This document shows positions 1 through 8,059 of a stretch of 32,694 bases of DNA, piece after piece. The position numbers were made by a program, and so were the translations under genes. The stretch is from Streptomonospora mangrovi. Its GTDB lineage: Bacteria; Actinomycetota; Actinomycetes; Streptosporangiales; Streptosporangiaceae. The notes beneath the pieces were generated by a model. It saw only the letters and a list, made by a program, of their open reading frames with translations, was not told the DNA's origin and did no database searches. The stretch spans positions 1 to 32,694 of the forward strand of contig NZ_JAJAQC010000068.1 of assembly GCF_027604915.1 (NCBI RefSeq), read 5' to 3'. How positions within the stretch are numbered: position 1 is the stretch's first letter; each line of letters starts with the position of its first letter.

Positions 1-43
1 CACGCCGTTGTGCGCGCCGCCGCGCGGCCGGAGCGCGACCGTG

Positions 44-340
44 CTACTTGAGGGCCTCCCAGAGGGCGCCCTCGCGCAGGTCGGTCTCGTTGTAGTTGTT
101 CGCGACGTGCTGGAGGGCCTCCTTCGCCTTGCCCAGGAGGAACCGCATGTCGTCGACGTTGTTCTGCCAGTTGATCATGGCCTGGTCGTAGCTGCTGGCC
201 GTGGAGCCCTCGAGGTCGGCGCGCACGGTCGCCATCTCGTCGGCGAGCGTGTTCAGCGCGTTCTGCACGTCGTTGGTCGCCTGCTCCATGTCCGCGGTGA
301 TGTCGGCCACGCGGGCATAGGTGATCTCAAAGCCGCTCAC
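44..340 (-). CDS. WXG100-family T7SS substrate with YxxxD export signal
   Basis: A 98-residue helical-hairpin protein of the ESAT-6/CFP-10 (WXG100) size class. The turn carries W58-Q59-N60 where the family normally has W-x-G, so the Gly is replaced by Asn. The C-terminal tail carries Y83-N-E-T-D87, a match to the YxxxD/E signal of CFP-10-like partners, which in known systems engages the last EccC ATPase domain. The start is GTG, with AGGAG five bases upstream. It is the last visible gene of the leftward eccD-eccB-esx-esx run and begins 31 bp after the neighbouring WXG100 gene, so the two probably make a heterodimer. It may be a secreted structural partner rather than a toxin. The 43 bases to its left show nothing I can name. 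Confidence 0.9.
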   Translation of the reverse strand: MSGFEITYARVADITADMEQATNDVQNALNTLADEMATVRADLEGSTASSYDQAMINWQNNVDDMRFLLGKAKEALQHVANNYNETDLREGALWEALK

Positions 341-371
341 TGTGTCTCCTGATCTGTGCTGGGGACCGGGG

Positions 372-701
372 CTATGCCTGGCTGGGCTGGTTGGGGTTGA
401 GCTGGCCCATCCAGCTGCTGCTCAGCTGGAGGTTGGAGTCCTCGGTGGTGTGCATGGCGCGGGTGGTGCCGCCCCACTCGCCGATCTTGGCGCTCATGTC
501 GTTGGTGATGAGCCGCAGCTCCTCCAGCCACTGCACCATGGCCTCCTGGTAGACGGTGGAGGCGTCACCCTGCCAGGACGGGCGCAGTTGGTCGCGGGCG
601 CTGTCGATGCGGGTGTAGATGCTGTTGCACGTGGAGTGCGCGTTCTCCATCGCCACCCGGGCGATCCGGTTGGCGGTTTCGGTATTCCTCATGTCGGCCA
701 T
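372..701 (-). CDS. WXG100-family T7SS substrate (canonical W-Q-G)
   Basis: A 109-residue small helical protein with the canonical WXG turn (W43-Q44-G45, in PSWQG). There is no YxxxD/E in its tail, so by analogy it is the ESAT-6-like member and the following gene supplies the export signal. I chose the ATG at 701 because GAGGAG sits six bases upstream and the protein then begins at normal family length; the frame stays open further upstream but that extension is Pro/Arg-rich and overlaps eccB. The tail after about residue 95 is short and Asn/Pro/Gln-rich. It lies 61 bp after eccB in the same operon. In known systems WXG100 pairs are exported folded through EccC and are needed for export of larger substrates. 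Confidence 0.9.
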   Translation of the reverse strand: MADMRNTETANRIARVAMENAHSTCNSIYTRIDSARDQLRPSWQGDASTVYQEAMVQWLEELRLITNDMSAKIGEWGGTTRAMHTTEDSNLQLSSSWMGQLNPNQPSQA

Positions 702-762
702 TGCGGGCTCCTCGCTTCGCGGTGTGCTTGCCTGGGTCGGATGCGATAAGTCGGATAGGCGG
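702..762 (-). promoter_or_regulatory. eccB-esx intergenic gap with direct repeat
   Basis: This 61-bp gap is the largest within the eccD-eccB-esx-esx run. It contains a direct repeat GTCGGAT at 736-742 and 750-756 and the Shine-Dalgarno of the first WXG100 gene. It could hold a separate esx promoter, which would let the abundant substrates be made in excess of the membrane components. I cannot identify convincing -35/-10 boxes. Confidence 0.2.
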
Positions 763-2214
763 TCAGGGACAGGAGGCGGGTTCCGCCTGGGCGGCCGCGT
801 CGGCCACGGGCAGCGCCGCCGTATCGGGGGAGAGGTCGGGGCCGGTCGGCAGCAGGCGCAGCAGCGCCGTCGGCACCGGCACGGTGTCGGCCGGCTGGTA
901 GCCCAGGACCTCCAGGACCTGGGTGTCGGGGATGCGGTACTTCGCGCCGGCGTCCGACACCAGGTACAGGGCCGGGGAGCCGGTGCGGCCGGCCGCGGGC
1001 TGGGCCGCGGCGACACCGCCGCCGCCGTTGGGGATGCCGATCAGGTCGGGGGTGGGGCAGCCGGGGGCCACCCCGGGCAGTTCGGGGACGGGCCAGGCGG
1101 CGACCCCGTCGGGCGGGTACAGCCCGATGGAGGCCTCGCCGCCGGTCACCCGCAGGCACGGGGCGCCCTCCTCGGCGGGGGCGATCTCGGGCGGCTGGGC
1201 CGGCAGGCCGTCGGCCTCCGGGCGCACCGGGCCGGCGTCCTCGGCGAGGTGGGCGCTGGCCTCGCCGGCGTCGACGGCCACCGCCGCGGGGTCGCCGCCG
1301 CCGAAGACCGACTCGCGGATGCCGGGGTCGGCCAGCAGCAGGAGCGCGTCGGTCACGGTGAGCGGTGCCAGGCCCTCGCGGGTCAGCACGAAGTGCTGGT
1401 CGCCCTGCCCGCCGCCGCTCACCGTGAACACCTGCCCCACGCGGCTGGGCGCGCCGCCGATGTCGGGGCCGGCCTCGCCGGCGCCGGGAACCTCCACGGC
1501 GCTCAGGTCGGCGGCCGCCGGCACGGTGGCGAGGAACTCCGCGGAGACCTCGACGGCGGGGGTGGTGCCGTAGCCCAGGGCCTGGAGGGCGCCCGCCTCG
1601 TCGTCGAAGCGCAGCCGCCGGCCGTTCCACAGCAGGTGGTGGGTGCCGTCGGGGCCGGCGGCCAGGACCGCGCGGTCCTCCAGCGGCACGCCGTCGCCGG
1701 TGTCGGGGGCGACGGTCAGGGCGGTGCGGGGCGCGCCGCCGTCCTCCTCGGGCGGCAGCGCGCACAGCCGCCACACGCTGGTGGCGCCGGAGTCCAGGGC
1801 GGGGAGCGTGTCGGGCGCACCGGGGATGCCCACGGGCGCGCCGACGCGCTCGCCCATGACCGCCTCCGCCGAGACGCGGCTCATCTGGGGCTCGCCGCCG
1901 GCGATGAGCCGGGCCGAGGCGTAGTTGGCGACCGGGCGCAGCATGCCGCCGCCGTACATGTAGGTGGCGCCGGTCTCGCGCATCACCACCAGGTTGCCGT
2001 CCTGGCGCCAGTTGGTGGACCCGCCGGGGAAGATCAGCCCGAAGACGAGGAAGCCCACGCAGATGAGCGCGCCCAGGGCCACGCCGATGTAGGTGCCGGT
2101 GCGGGTGCGGCGCATGGGGGCGTCGACGGCGTCGGGGTCGCCCTCCAGCATGGCGGTGCCCAGGCGGCCGACCGTGAAGTTGTACGCCTGGACCCGGTCG
2201 CGTCTGGTCTGCAT
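763..2214 (-). CDS. eccB: EccB, T7SS core membrane/periplasmic subunit
   Basis: A 483-residue protein with the EccB layout: a short cytoplasmic N-terminus (MQTRRDRVQAYNF), one membrane helix at about residues 41-62, then a large extracytoplasmic domain. Family landmarks are RPVANYASARLI (about 93-104) and GAPVGIPGAPDTLP (about 125-138). Late in the protein, YLVSDAGAKYRIPD matches the C-terminal repeat of EccB. Four cysteines outside the membrane helix could form disulfides. In characterised ESX systems EccB is part of the EccB-C-D-E membrane complex. The ATG lies four bases after the eccD stop, which suggests co-translation; the SD is weak and lies inside the end of eccD. Length is normal for the family. 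Confidence 0.95.
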   Translation of the reverse strand: MQTRRDRVQAYNFTVGRLGTAMLEGDPDAVDAPMRRTRTGTYIGVALGALICVGFLVFGLIFPGGSTNWRQDGNLVVMRETGATYMYGGGMLRPVANYASARLIAGGEPQMSRVSAEAVMGERVGAPVGIPGAPDTLPALDSGATSVWRLCALPPEEDGGAPRTALTVAPDTGDGVPLEDRAVLAAGPDGTHHLLWNGRRLRFDDEAGALQALGYGTTPAVEVSAEFLATVPAAADLSAVEVPGAGEAGPDIGGAPSRVGQVFTVSGGGQGDQHFVLTREGLAPLTVTDALLLLADPGIRESVFGGGDPAAVAVDAGEASAHLAEDAGPVRPEADGLPAQPPEIAPAEEGAPCLRVTGGEASIGLYPPDGVAAWPVPELPGVAPGCPTPDLIGIPNGGGGVAAAQPAAGRTGSPALYLVSDAGAKYRIPDTQVLEVLGYQPADTVPVPTALLRLLPTGPDLSPDTAALPVADAAAQAEPASCP

Positions 2215-2218
2215 GTGC

Positions 2219-3619
2219 TCAGCCGCCGATCGCCCGGAGCGCGCTGAACACGCCGAAGGCCGCGAGGACGAGCGGGAAGATCGCGACGGTGATCAGCGAC
2301 TGGATGATCTCGGCGGCGCGGCCCCAGTGCGGCAGCGGACGGGAGCCCGGCAGGTTCCACGACAGGATCAGCAGGACCGTGACGGTCGCGAAGATCGCCA
2401 GCAGGACCAGCGACCGGCCCAGCCACCCCGAGCCGAAGGCGAAGGCGAGCACGAGCACGGCCAGGCCGACGCAGGGCGGGGCGGTCATGAACGCGCGCTG
2501 CCAGGCGCTGCCCAGGCCGCGGGTCTGGAGCAGCATGACCAGCGCCACCAGCACGCAGACGGTGGGGGCGACCCAGCCGGGCGAGACCGCCAGCACCGCC
2601 AGGCACACGGCCAGCACCGCGCCGGTGCCGGCCAGCAGCGCGGTCTGGAACCTGTCGGCCAGCGCGCTGCGGTCCAGGACGTCGCGCGCGGGGAAGGGGT
2701 CGATGCCCTGCTGGAGCTGCTCGGGGTTGGCCGGCAGCGGGGGCAGCTTCAGCCCGGAGATGCGGAACGCCAACTGCGGGGCGAAGGTGCCCACGAGCAG
2801 GGCGACCAGCGCCAGCGCGGCGGCCACGGCGGGCAGCGAGGCGTTGGGCAGCAGCATCAGCCCCAGGGCGCCCAGGACCAGCAGGATCTCGGTGACGACC
2901 AGGCCGGTGAAGAACGGCACCGACCCGGCGACCGCCGCCACCCCCAGCACGGTGCCGCCCGCGCCGGTCATGGCGCCGGTGAGCAGCCGCGCGCCCAGCA
3001 GCGAGATCCCGGGCTCGCCGGTGGGCATGGCGGCGCCGGCCACGGCCAGGTACAGGGCGGCGGCCGCGGCCAGGCCGGTGGCGGCCGGCAGGTCGCCCAT
3101 GGCGCGCGAGGCCGCCCACGCCGAGGCGAGCATGACCAGGGCCGAGAAGGCGCAGGTGACGGCGGTCAGCAGGGTCATGCCGCCGGCGGCGGGCACCAGC
3201 AGCGCGCCCAACAGGGCGGCCAGGGCCAGCGACTGGAGCAGCACCCGGGTGTAGGCGGGGCGCCACTTGTCGGGCCGCTCGGACATGCCGGTGGCGACGC
3301 CGTCGATGAGGTCGTCGAAGTGGATCGGCGGCAACTGGTCGCGGCGCGGCCGCAGGTACACCGTCTCGCCGTGGCACAGCCCCAGGCTGCGCAGGGTCTC
3401 GTCCTCGTCCAGCGGTTCGTCGCCGAGCTGCTGGAGCACCCAGCCGTCGTGTTCGAGACCGGCCTCGTCCAGGTCCTCGCCCTCGTCGCCCTCGGCGTAG
3501 AGCACCAGGGTGGGCACGAGTTCGGCGACGGGGATGTCGGTGGGCGCGGCGATCTCGAACGAACGGCTCGGAGCGCGGACCAGCAGCCGGCAGAGGTCCG
3601 AGGCGGTGGGGTCGTTCAT
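2219..3619 (-). CDS. eccD: EccD, T7SS integral membrane channel subunit
   Basis: A 466-residue protein. Residues 1 to about 92 form the ubiquitin-like (YukD-type) cytoplasmic domain, ending in LRSLGLCHGETVYLRP. A short linker follows, and from about residue 122 I count eleven hydrophobic helices to the C-terminus, the number seen in EccD proteins. A soluble loop with the PPLPANPEQLQQGIDPFPA sequence separates helices 6 and 7. EccD dimers form most of the membrane part of the ESX complex. It is the first gene of the leftward operon; the ATG at 3619 has a modest GGGTAGG upstream. Nothing looks truncated. Confidence 0.95.
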   Translation of the reverse strand: MNDPTASDLCRLLVRAPSRSFEIAAPTDIPVAELVPTLVLYAEGDEGEDLDEAGLEHDGWVLQQLGDEPLDEDETLRSLGLCHGETVYLRPRRDQLPPIHFDDLIDGVATGMSERPDKWRPAYTRVLLQSLALAALLGALLVPAAGGMTLLTAVTCAFSALVMLASAWAASRAMGDLPAATGLAAAAALYLAVAGAAMPTGEPGISLLGARLLTGAMTGAGGTVLGVAAVAGSVPFFTGLVVTEILLVLGALGLMLLPNASLPAVAAALALVALLVGTFAPQLAFRISGLKLPPLPANPEQLQQGIDPFPARDVLDRSALADRFQTALLAGTGAVLAVCLAVLAVSPGWVAPTVCVLVALVMLLQTRGLGSAWQRAFMTAPPCVGLAVLVLAFAFGSGWLGRSLVLLAIFATVTVLLILSWNLPGSRPLPHWGRAAEIIQSLITVAIFPLVLAAFGVFSALRAIGG

Positions 3620-3960
3620 ACGGCCTACCCAGGTGCGGCTTTCGGGAAGCGAAAGGAGGAGGGTGACAAGCGTGCGGGCTGGTCGGCGCCCCGTGACGGT
3701 CGCGTGGCCCTATGTTGTGTCTGCGTTGGGCTTACTTGATATCACATGGCAACGCTAGTGTTTAGTGGCATCCGTGTGGACGCCGGCACCCTGAACCCGT
3801 GCCGCCCGCGCCGCGCGGCCACTCTTCGCGCGCGGTGCCCCGCGGCGTCGCCGGATGTTCCCGTTCGGCTCACCCGGCCGACCGGTGGCGCACCTCCCGC
3901 GCCGCCACCGTGGACGGGCCGTGTACTGGGAGTGGAGGACACCGTTTCCGTGAGGACTTC
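3620..3960. promoter_or_regulatory. Divergent eccD / eccC intergenic region
   Basis: A 341-bp gap between the divergent eccD and eccC starts. Positions about 3705-3775 are clearly richer in A/T than anything nearby and include the palindrome TGATATCA (3737-3744) and two TAGTG direct repeats (3756-3760, 3763-3767). A rightward pair TTGTGT (3715-3720) with TGATAT (3737-3742), spacing 16, is one promoter candidate, but consensus matches are poor. The rest (3780-3950) is GC-rich and probably the untranslated leader of eccC. The SD of eccC is GAGG at 3952-3955. Both arms of the secretion locus are presumably switched from here. Confidence 0.45.
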
Positions 3961-6900
3961 GTGAGCACCATCCTCGTCCGCCGGCCCCCGCGCCGGCCCG
4001 GGCCCGACATGCCCGCCGGCACCATCTCGTTGCAGGAGCCCCCCGAGCTGGCCGAGCCGCAGTCGGCGATGTCCTCGGTCGTGACCTACCTGCCCATGGC
4101 CCTCACCTCGATGGCCATGCTGATGATGTTCATCCGGCCCGGCAGCTTCGGCGGCGGCAGCGGCGGCGGCTCCAACTACATGCCCTACATCGCGGGCGGC
4201 ATGATGCTGGTCGGCGCGGTCGCCATGCTCGGCGGCCAGTACATCCGCACCATGATCGAGCGCCGCAACAAGCTCAACGGCGACCGCCAGGACTACCTGC
4301 GCTACCTCAAGCAGATGCGGGTGCGGCTGCGGGAGGTCGTCACCGAGCAGCGCGACGCCATGCTCTGGCGCGCCCCCCATCCCGACGCCCTGTGGTCGAT
4401 CGTGCGGACCTCGCGGCTGTGGGAGCGCCGGGCCGACGACGACGACTTCGCCGAGGTGCGCATCGGCGTCGGCGAGCAGGCCATGGCCATGACCATCTCC
4501 CCGATGTCCTCCAAGCCGGTCGAGGACCTCGAACCGCTCAGCGCCCACGCGCTGCGCCGCTTCCTGCGCGCCTACACCATGGTTCAGGACCAGCCCGTGC
4601 TGGTGTACCTGCGCGGCTACGCCCACATGTCGCTGCGCGGCGACACCGCCGCCCAGCGCGCCATGGTGCGCGCCCTGGTCGGCCAGCTCGCGGTCGCCCA
4701 CCCCCACGACGAACTGCGCATCGCGGCGTGCGTCTCCGACGAGCTGCGCGCGGAGTGGGCGTGGCTGAAGTGGCTGCCCCACACCCAGCACCCCACCCAG
4801 AGCGACGGCGCCGGCTCGGTCCGGCTGATGGCCGCCGACGCGGTGGAGCTGGAGCAGATCATCGGCCCCGACCTGGCCGACCGGCCCCGCTTCGACCCCG
4901 ACGCCGCGCCCAACCGCGAGGAGCCCTTCACGGTCGTCATCCTCGACGGCGGCAAGGTCCCCGCCGGCTCGCGGTTCCTCGGCGGCGGCTACCGCAACGG
5001 AATCGTCATCGAGATCGACGACCCCATGCCGCCCGAGGACGACCCCTACACCCTCGCCCTGCGCGTGGAACCCGGCGAGCTGGTGCTGCTGTCGCGCGAC
5101 AACAACGGCCGCGCGGTCGAGACCCCGCTGGGCCGCCCCGACGCGCTGGGACCCAACCGGGCCGCGAACCTCGCCCGGCTGCTCGCGCCCTACCGCATCG
5201 GCGTCACCACCGAGGTCACCGAACCGCTGACCACCGACTTCGAGCTGACCGCGCTGCTGGGCATCGGCAACCTGCACGACCACGACGTCTACCGCACCTG
5301 GAGCGAGCAGCACCCCAACAACAAGCTGCGGGTGCCCATCGGCATGACCGGCGACGGCGCCCCCCTGGAGCTGGACCTCAAGGAGTCCGCCCTGGGCGGC
5401 ATGGGCCCCCACGGCATGCTCATCGGCGCCACCGGTTCGGGCAAGAGCGAGCTGCTGCGCACCCTGGTGCTGGCGCTGGCGCTCACCCACTCGCCCGAGA
5501 CCCTCAACATGGTCCTGGTCGACTTCAAGGGCGGCGCCACCTTCCTGGGCCTGGACAAGCTGCGGCACACCTCCGCGCTGATCACCAACCTCGCCGACGA
5601 GGCGGTCCTGGTCTCCCGCATGCAGGACGCCCTGCACGGCGAGCTGGTCCGCCGCCAGGAGCACCTGCGCGCGGCCGGCAACTTCAGCTCCATCCACGAG
5701 TACGAGAAGGCGCGCGAGTCCAACCCGGACATGGAGCCGATGCCGACCCTGCTCGTGATCGTGGACGAGTTCAGCGAGCTGCTGGCCGCCCACCGCGACT
5801 TCATGGACCTGTTCGTCATGATCGGCCGCCTGGGCCGCAGCCTCGGGGTGCACCTGCTGCTGGCCTCCCAGCGCCTGGACGAGGGCCGCATGCACCAGTT
5901 GGAGGGCCACCTGTCCTACCGCATCGGCCTGCGCACGTTCTCGGCCATGGAGAGCCGCGGCGTGCTCGGCGTGCCCGACGCCTACGAACTCCCCTCCGCG
6001 CCCGGCAACGGCTACCTCAAGAGCGACATCGAGACCCTGACCCGGTTCAAGGCCGCCTACGTCTCCGGCCCCTACCGCGTCAAACCGCGCACGACCGGCC
6101 CCACCGGCGGCCCCCGCCACGAGGTCGTGCTGTTCCCCGACGACCACGTGCCGCTGCCCGCGCCCCAGGTGGAGGAGCCGGTGGAGGAGCCCGAGGACGA
6201 GGACGCCCCCACCCTGCTCGCCGCCGCACTGGACCGCCTGCTGGGCCAGGGGCCGCCCGCCCGCGAGATCTGGCTGCCGCCGCTGGGCGTGCCGCCCACC
6301 CTGCCCGAGCTGATGGACATGGTCGGCGTGCACATGCCCCAGGGCGGTCTGGCCTGGACCAAGGCCGGGCGCCTCACCGTGCCGCTGGGCATCATCGACC
6401 GCCCCTTCGAGCACACCCGGCTGCCGCTCAAGGCCGACCTGTCGGGCGCCGGCGGCCACGTCGGGATCGCCGGCGGGCCGCAGAGCGGCAAGAGCACCCT
6501 GCTGGCGCTGCTGATGCTGTCGCTGGCCACGACCAACACCCCCGCCCAGGTGCAGTTCTACTGCATCGACTGCGGCGGCGGCGTGCTCCAGACGCTCAGC
6601 GGCCTGCCGCACGTGGGCAGCGTCACCGGCCGCACCGACGAGCGCCGCATCGTGCGCACCCTCATGGAGTTGCAGGAGCTGCTGACCCGCCGCGAGGCCC
6701 AGTTCGCCGAGCACGGCGTCGACTCCATGGCCACCTACCGCCGCCGGCGCGCCGGCGGCGAGTTCGCCGACGACCCCCACGGCGACGTGTTCCTGGTGAT
6801 CGACGGCTGGGCCACCATCCGCCAGGAGTTCCCCGACCACGTCGCCTCGGTCCTGCAACTGGTGCAGCGCGGGCTCAACTACGGCATCCACGTGGTGGTG

Positions 6901-7947
6901 GCCTCGCCGCGCTGGGCCGACTTCCACACCGGCCTGCGCGACCTCATGGCCACGCGGCTGGAGCTGCGGCTGGGCGACCCGGTCGACTCCATCGTGCACA
7001 TGCGCACCGCCCAGACCGTGCCCCGCATCCCGGGCCGCGGCATCACCGACGACAAGTACCACTTCCTCACCGGCCTGCCGCGCGCCGACGGCTCCGCCGA
7101 CCCCGTCACCCTCTCGGCCGGGGTCGCCGACCTCATCACCCGCATCACCGAGGCGTGGGGCGACCGGCCCAAGGCGCCCGCCGTGCGCACTCTGCCGCCG
7201 ACCCTGCGCGCCGCCGAACTGCCGCCGGCCCAGCTCACCGCCGCGGGCGGCCTCAAGGTCGCGCTCGGCCTGGAGAGCCGCCGCATGCAGCCGTTCTTCC
7301 ACGACTTCGGCGCCACACCGCACCTGCTCGTCGTCGGCGACACCGAGACCGGCAAGACCACCCTGGTCCAGCACATCACCAACGCCATCCGCGAGCACTA
7401 CGACCCCTCGACCGCGCGGGTGGTCCTGGTCGACCAGCGCCGCCAGCTCTTCGACGCGATCCCGCGCGAGATGCAACTGGGCTACGCCGTCACCGGCGAC
7501 AGCATGCGGGAGATGATGAACGCCGCCGCCGGCGCCATGAAGGAGCGGCTGCCCGGCCCCGATATCTCGCCCGACCGGCTGCGCAGGCGGGACTGGTGGA
7601 CCGGCCCCGAGCTGTTCCTGGTCGTCGACGACTACGAGATGGTCGCGGGCAGCGGCCCCAGCCCGCTGGCCCCGCTGCTGCCGATGCTCTCCCAGGGCGC
7701 CGAGATCGGCATGCACCTGATCCTCGTGCACGCCGCCGGCGGTTTCGGGCGGGCCTCGGGCGACCCGGTGATCCGCTCCCTGATCGACGGCAACACGCCC
7801 ACCATCCTGCTGTCGGCCCCGCAGTCGGAGGGCGTGCTGTTCGGCAACATCCGGCCCCGCCGGATGCCGCCCGGGCGCGCGCTGTGGATCTCCCGCCGCG
7901 ACCCCGTCGAGGTGCAGTTGGCCATCGCCGAGGGCGCCGACTTCTGA
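3961..7947 (+). CDS. eccC: EccC, unsplit FtsK/SpoIIIE-type T7SS ATPase
   Basis: A 1,328-residue motor ATPase of the ESX system, in one polypeptide rather than split EccCa/EccCb. The N-terminus (STILVRRPPRRPGPDMP) is typical of EccC. Two membrane helices lie at about 40-60 and 74-96. Three ATPase domains follow. Domain 1 has Walker A GATGSGKSE at 489-497 and Walker B LLVIVDE at 597-603. Domain 2 has GGPQSGKST at 838-846 and FLVIDGW at 944-950. Domain 3 has GDTETGKTT at 1126-1134 and LVVDDY ending at 1225. All three P-loops are intact. By family knowledge domain 3 binds the YxxxD/E tail of WXG100 partners. I chose GTG at 3961 (GAGG five bases upstream); the frame is open to an ATG at 3799, but that extension is not EccC-like. 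It is divergent from the eccD operon. Confidence 0.96.
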   Translation: MSTILVRRPPRRPGPDMPAGTISLQEPPELAEPQSAMSSVVTYLPMALTSMAMLMMFIRPGSFGGGSGGGSNYMPYIAGGMMLVGAVAMLGGQYIRTMIERRNKLNGDRQDYLRYLKQMRVRLREVVTEQRDAMLWRAPHPDALWSIVRTSRLWERRADDDDFAEVRIGVGEQAMAMTISPMSSKPVEDLEPLSAHALRRFLRAYTMVQDQPVLVYLRGYAHMSLRGDTAAQRAMVRALVGQLAVAHPHDELRIAACVSDELRAEWAWLKWLPHTQHPTQSDGAGSVRLMAADAVELEQIIGPDLADRPRFDPDAAPNREEPFTVVILDGGKVPAGSRFLGGGYRNGIVIEIDDPMPPEDDPYTLALRVEPGELVLLSRDNNGRAVETPLGRPDALGPNRAANLARLLAPYRIGVTTEVTEPLTTDFELTALLGIGNLHDHDVYRTWSEQHPNNKLRVPIGMTGDGAPLELDLKESALGGMGPHGMLIGATGSGKSELLRTLVLALALTHSPETLNMVLVDFKGGATFLGLDKLRHTSALITNLADEAVLVSRMQDALHGELVRRQEHLRAAGNFSSIHEYEKARESNPDMEPMPTLLVIVDEFSELLAAHRDFMDLFVMIGRLGRSLGVHLLLASQRLDEGRMHQLEGHLSYRIGLRTFSAMESRGVLGVPDAYELPSAPGNGYLKSDIETLTRFKAAYVSGPYRVKPRTTGPTGGPRHEVVLFPDDHVPLPAPQVEEPVEEPEDEDAPTLLAAALDRLLGQGPPAREIWLPPLGVPPTLPELMDMVGVHMPQGGLAWTKAGRLTVPLGIIDRPFEHTRLPLKADLSGAGGHVGIAGGPQSGKSTLLALLMLSLATTNTPAQVQFYCIDCGGGVLQTLSGLPHVGSVTGRTDERRIVRTLMELQELLTRREAQFAEHGVDSMATYRRRRAGGEFADDPHGDVFLVIDGWATIRQEFPDHVASVLQLVQRGLNYGIHVVVASPRWADFHTGLRDLMATRLELRLGDPVDSIVHMRTAQTVPRIPGRGITDDKYHFLTGLPRADGSADPVTLSAGVADLITRITEAWGDRPKAPAVRTLPPTLRAAELPPAQLTAAGGLKVALGLESRRMQPFFHDFGATPHLLVVGDTETGKTTLVQHITNAIREHYDPSTARVVLVDQRRQLFDAIPREMQLGYAVTGDSMREMMNAAAGAMKERLPGPDISPDRLRRRDWWTGPELFLVVDDYEMVAGSGPSPLAPLLPMLSQGAEIGMHLILVHAAGGFGRASGDPVIRSLIDGNTPTILLSAPQSEGVLFGNIRPRRMPPGRALWISRRDPVEVQLAIAEGADF

Positions 7948-7949
7948 CC

Positions 7950-7980
7950 GGCGGGCGCGGACCTGCGGGCCGCGCCCGCC
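7950..7980. terminator. GC-rich hairpin between convergent eccC and mycosin gene
   Basis: A perfect 11-bp inverted repeat (GGCGGGCGCGG at 7950-7960, CCGCGCCCGCC at 7970-7980, 9-nt loop) begins three bases after the eccC stop. A second 7-bp hairpin (8021-8027 with 8036-8042) lies nearer the mycosin stop. The genes converge here, so a bidirectional terminator makes sense. There is no T-run, so factor-independent termination in the classic sense is unproven. Confidence 0.5.
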
Positions 7981-8059
7981 CGCGCCCGGGGACCGCGAGG
8001 GCCGTGCCGCGCGCCGGCGTGCGGCCGACTGCGGCCGGCCGCACCCGGTCGGGGAGGGG

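Noticed and set aside
702-1016. Upstream extension of the canonical WXG100 gene into eccB
   Set aside because: Pro/Arg-rich translation overlapping EccB. The ATG at 701 has a strong SD and gives normal family length.
3799-3960. Earlier ATG in frame with eccC
   Set aside because: The extra 54 residues are Arg/Pro/Ser-rich and unlike EccC N-termini, while GTG at 3961 has a good SD and the typical family start.
3742-7731. Minus-strand open frame of 1,329 codons opposite eccC
   Set aside because: eccC shows three complete ATPase domains on the plus strand; the antisense translation is a low-complexity His/Gly/Val/Gln run.
8021-8042. Second hairpin as a separate terminator
   Set aside because: A 7-bp GC stem with an 8-nt loop is common by chance at this composition; it is mentioned only with the stronger neighbour at 7950-7980.
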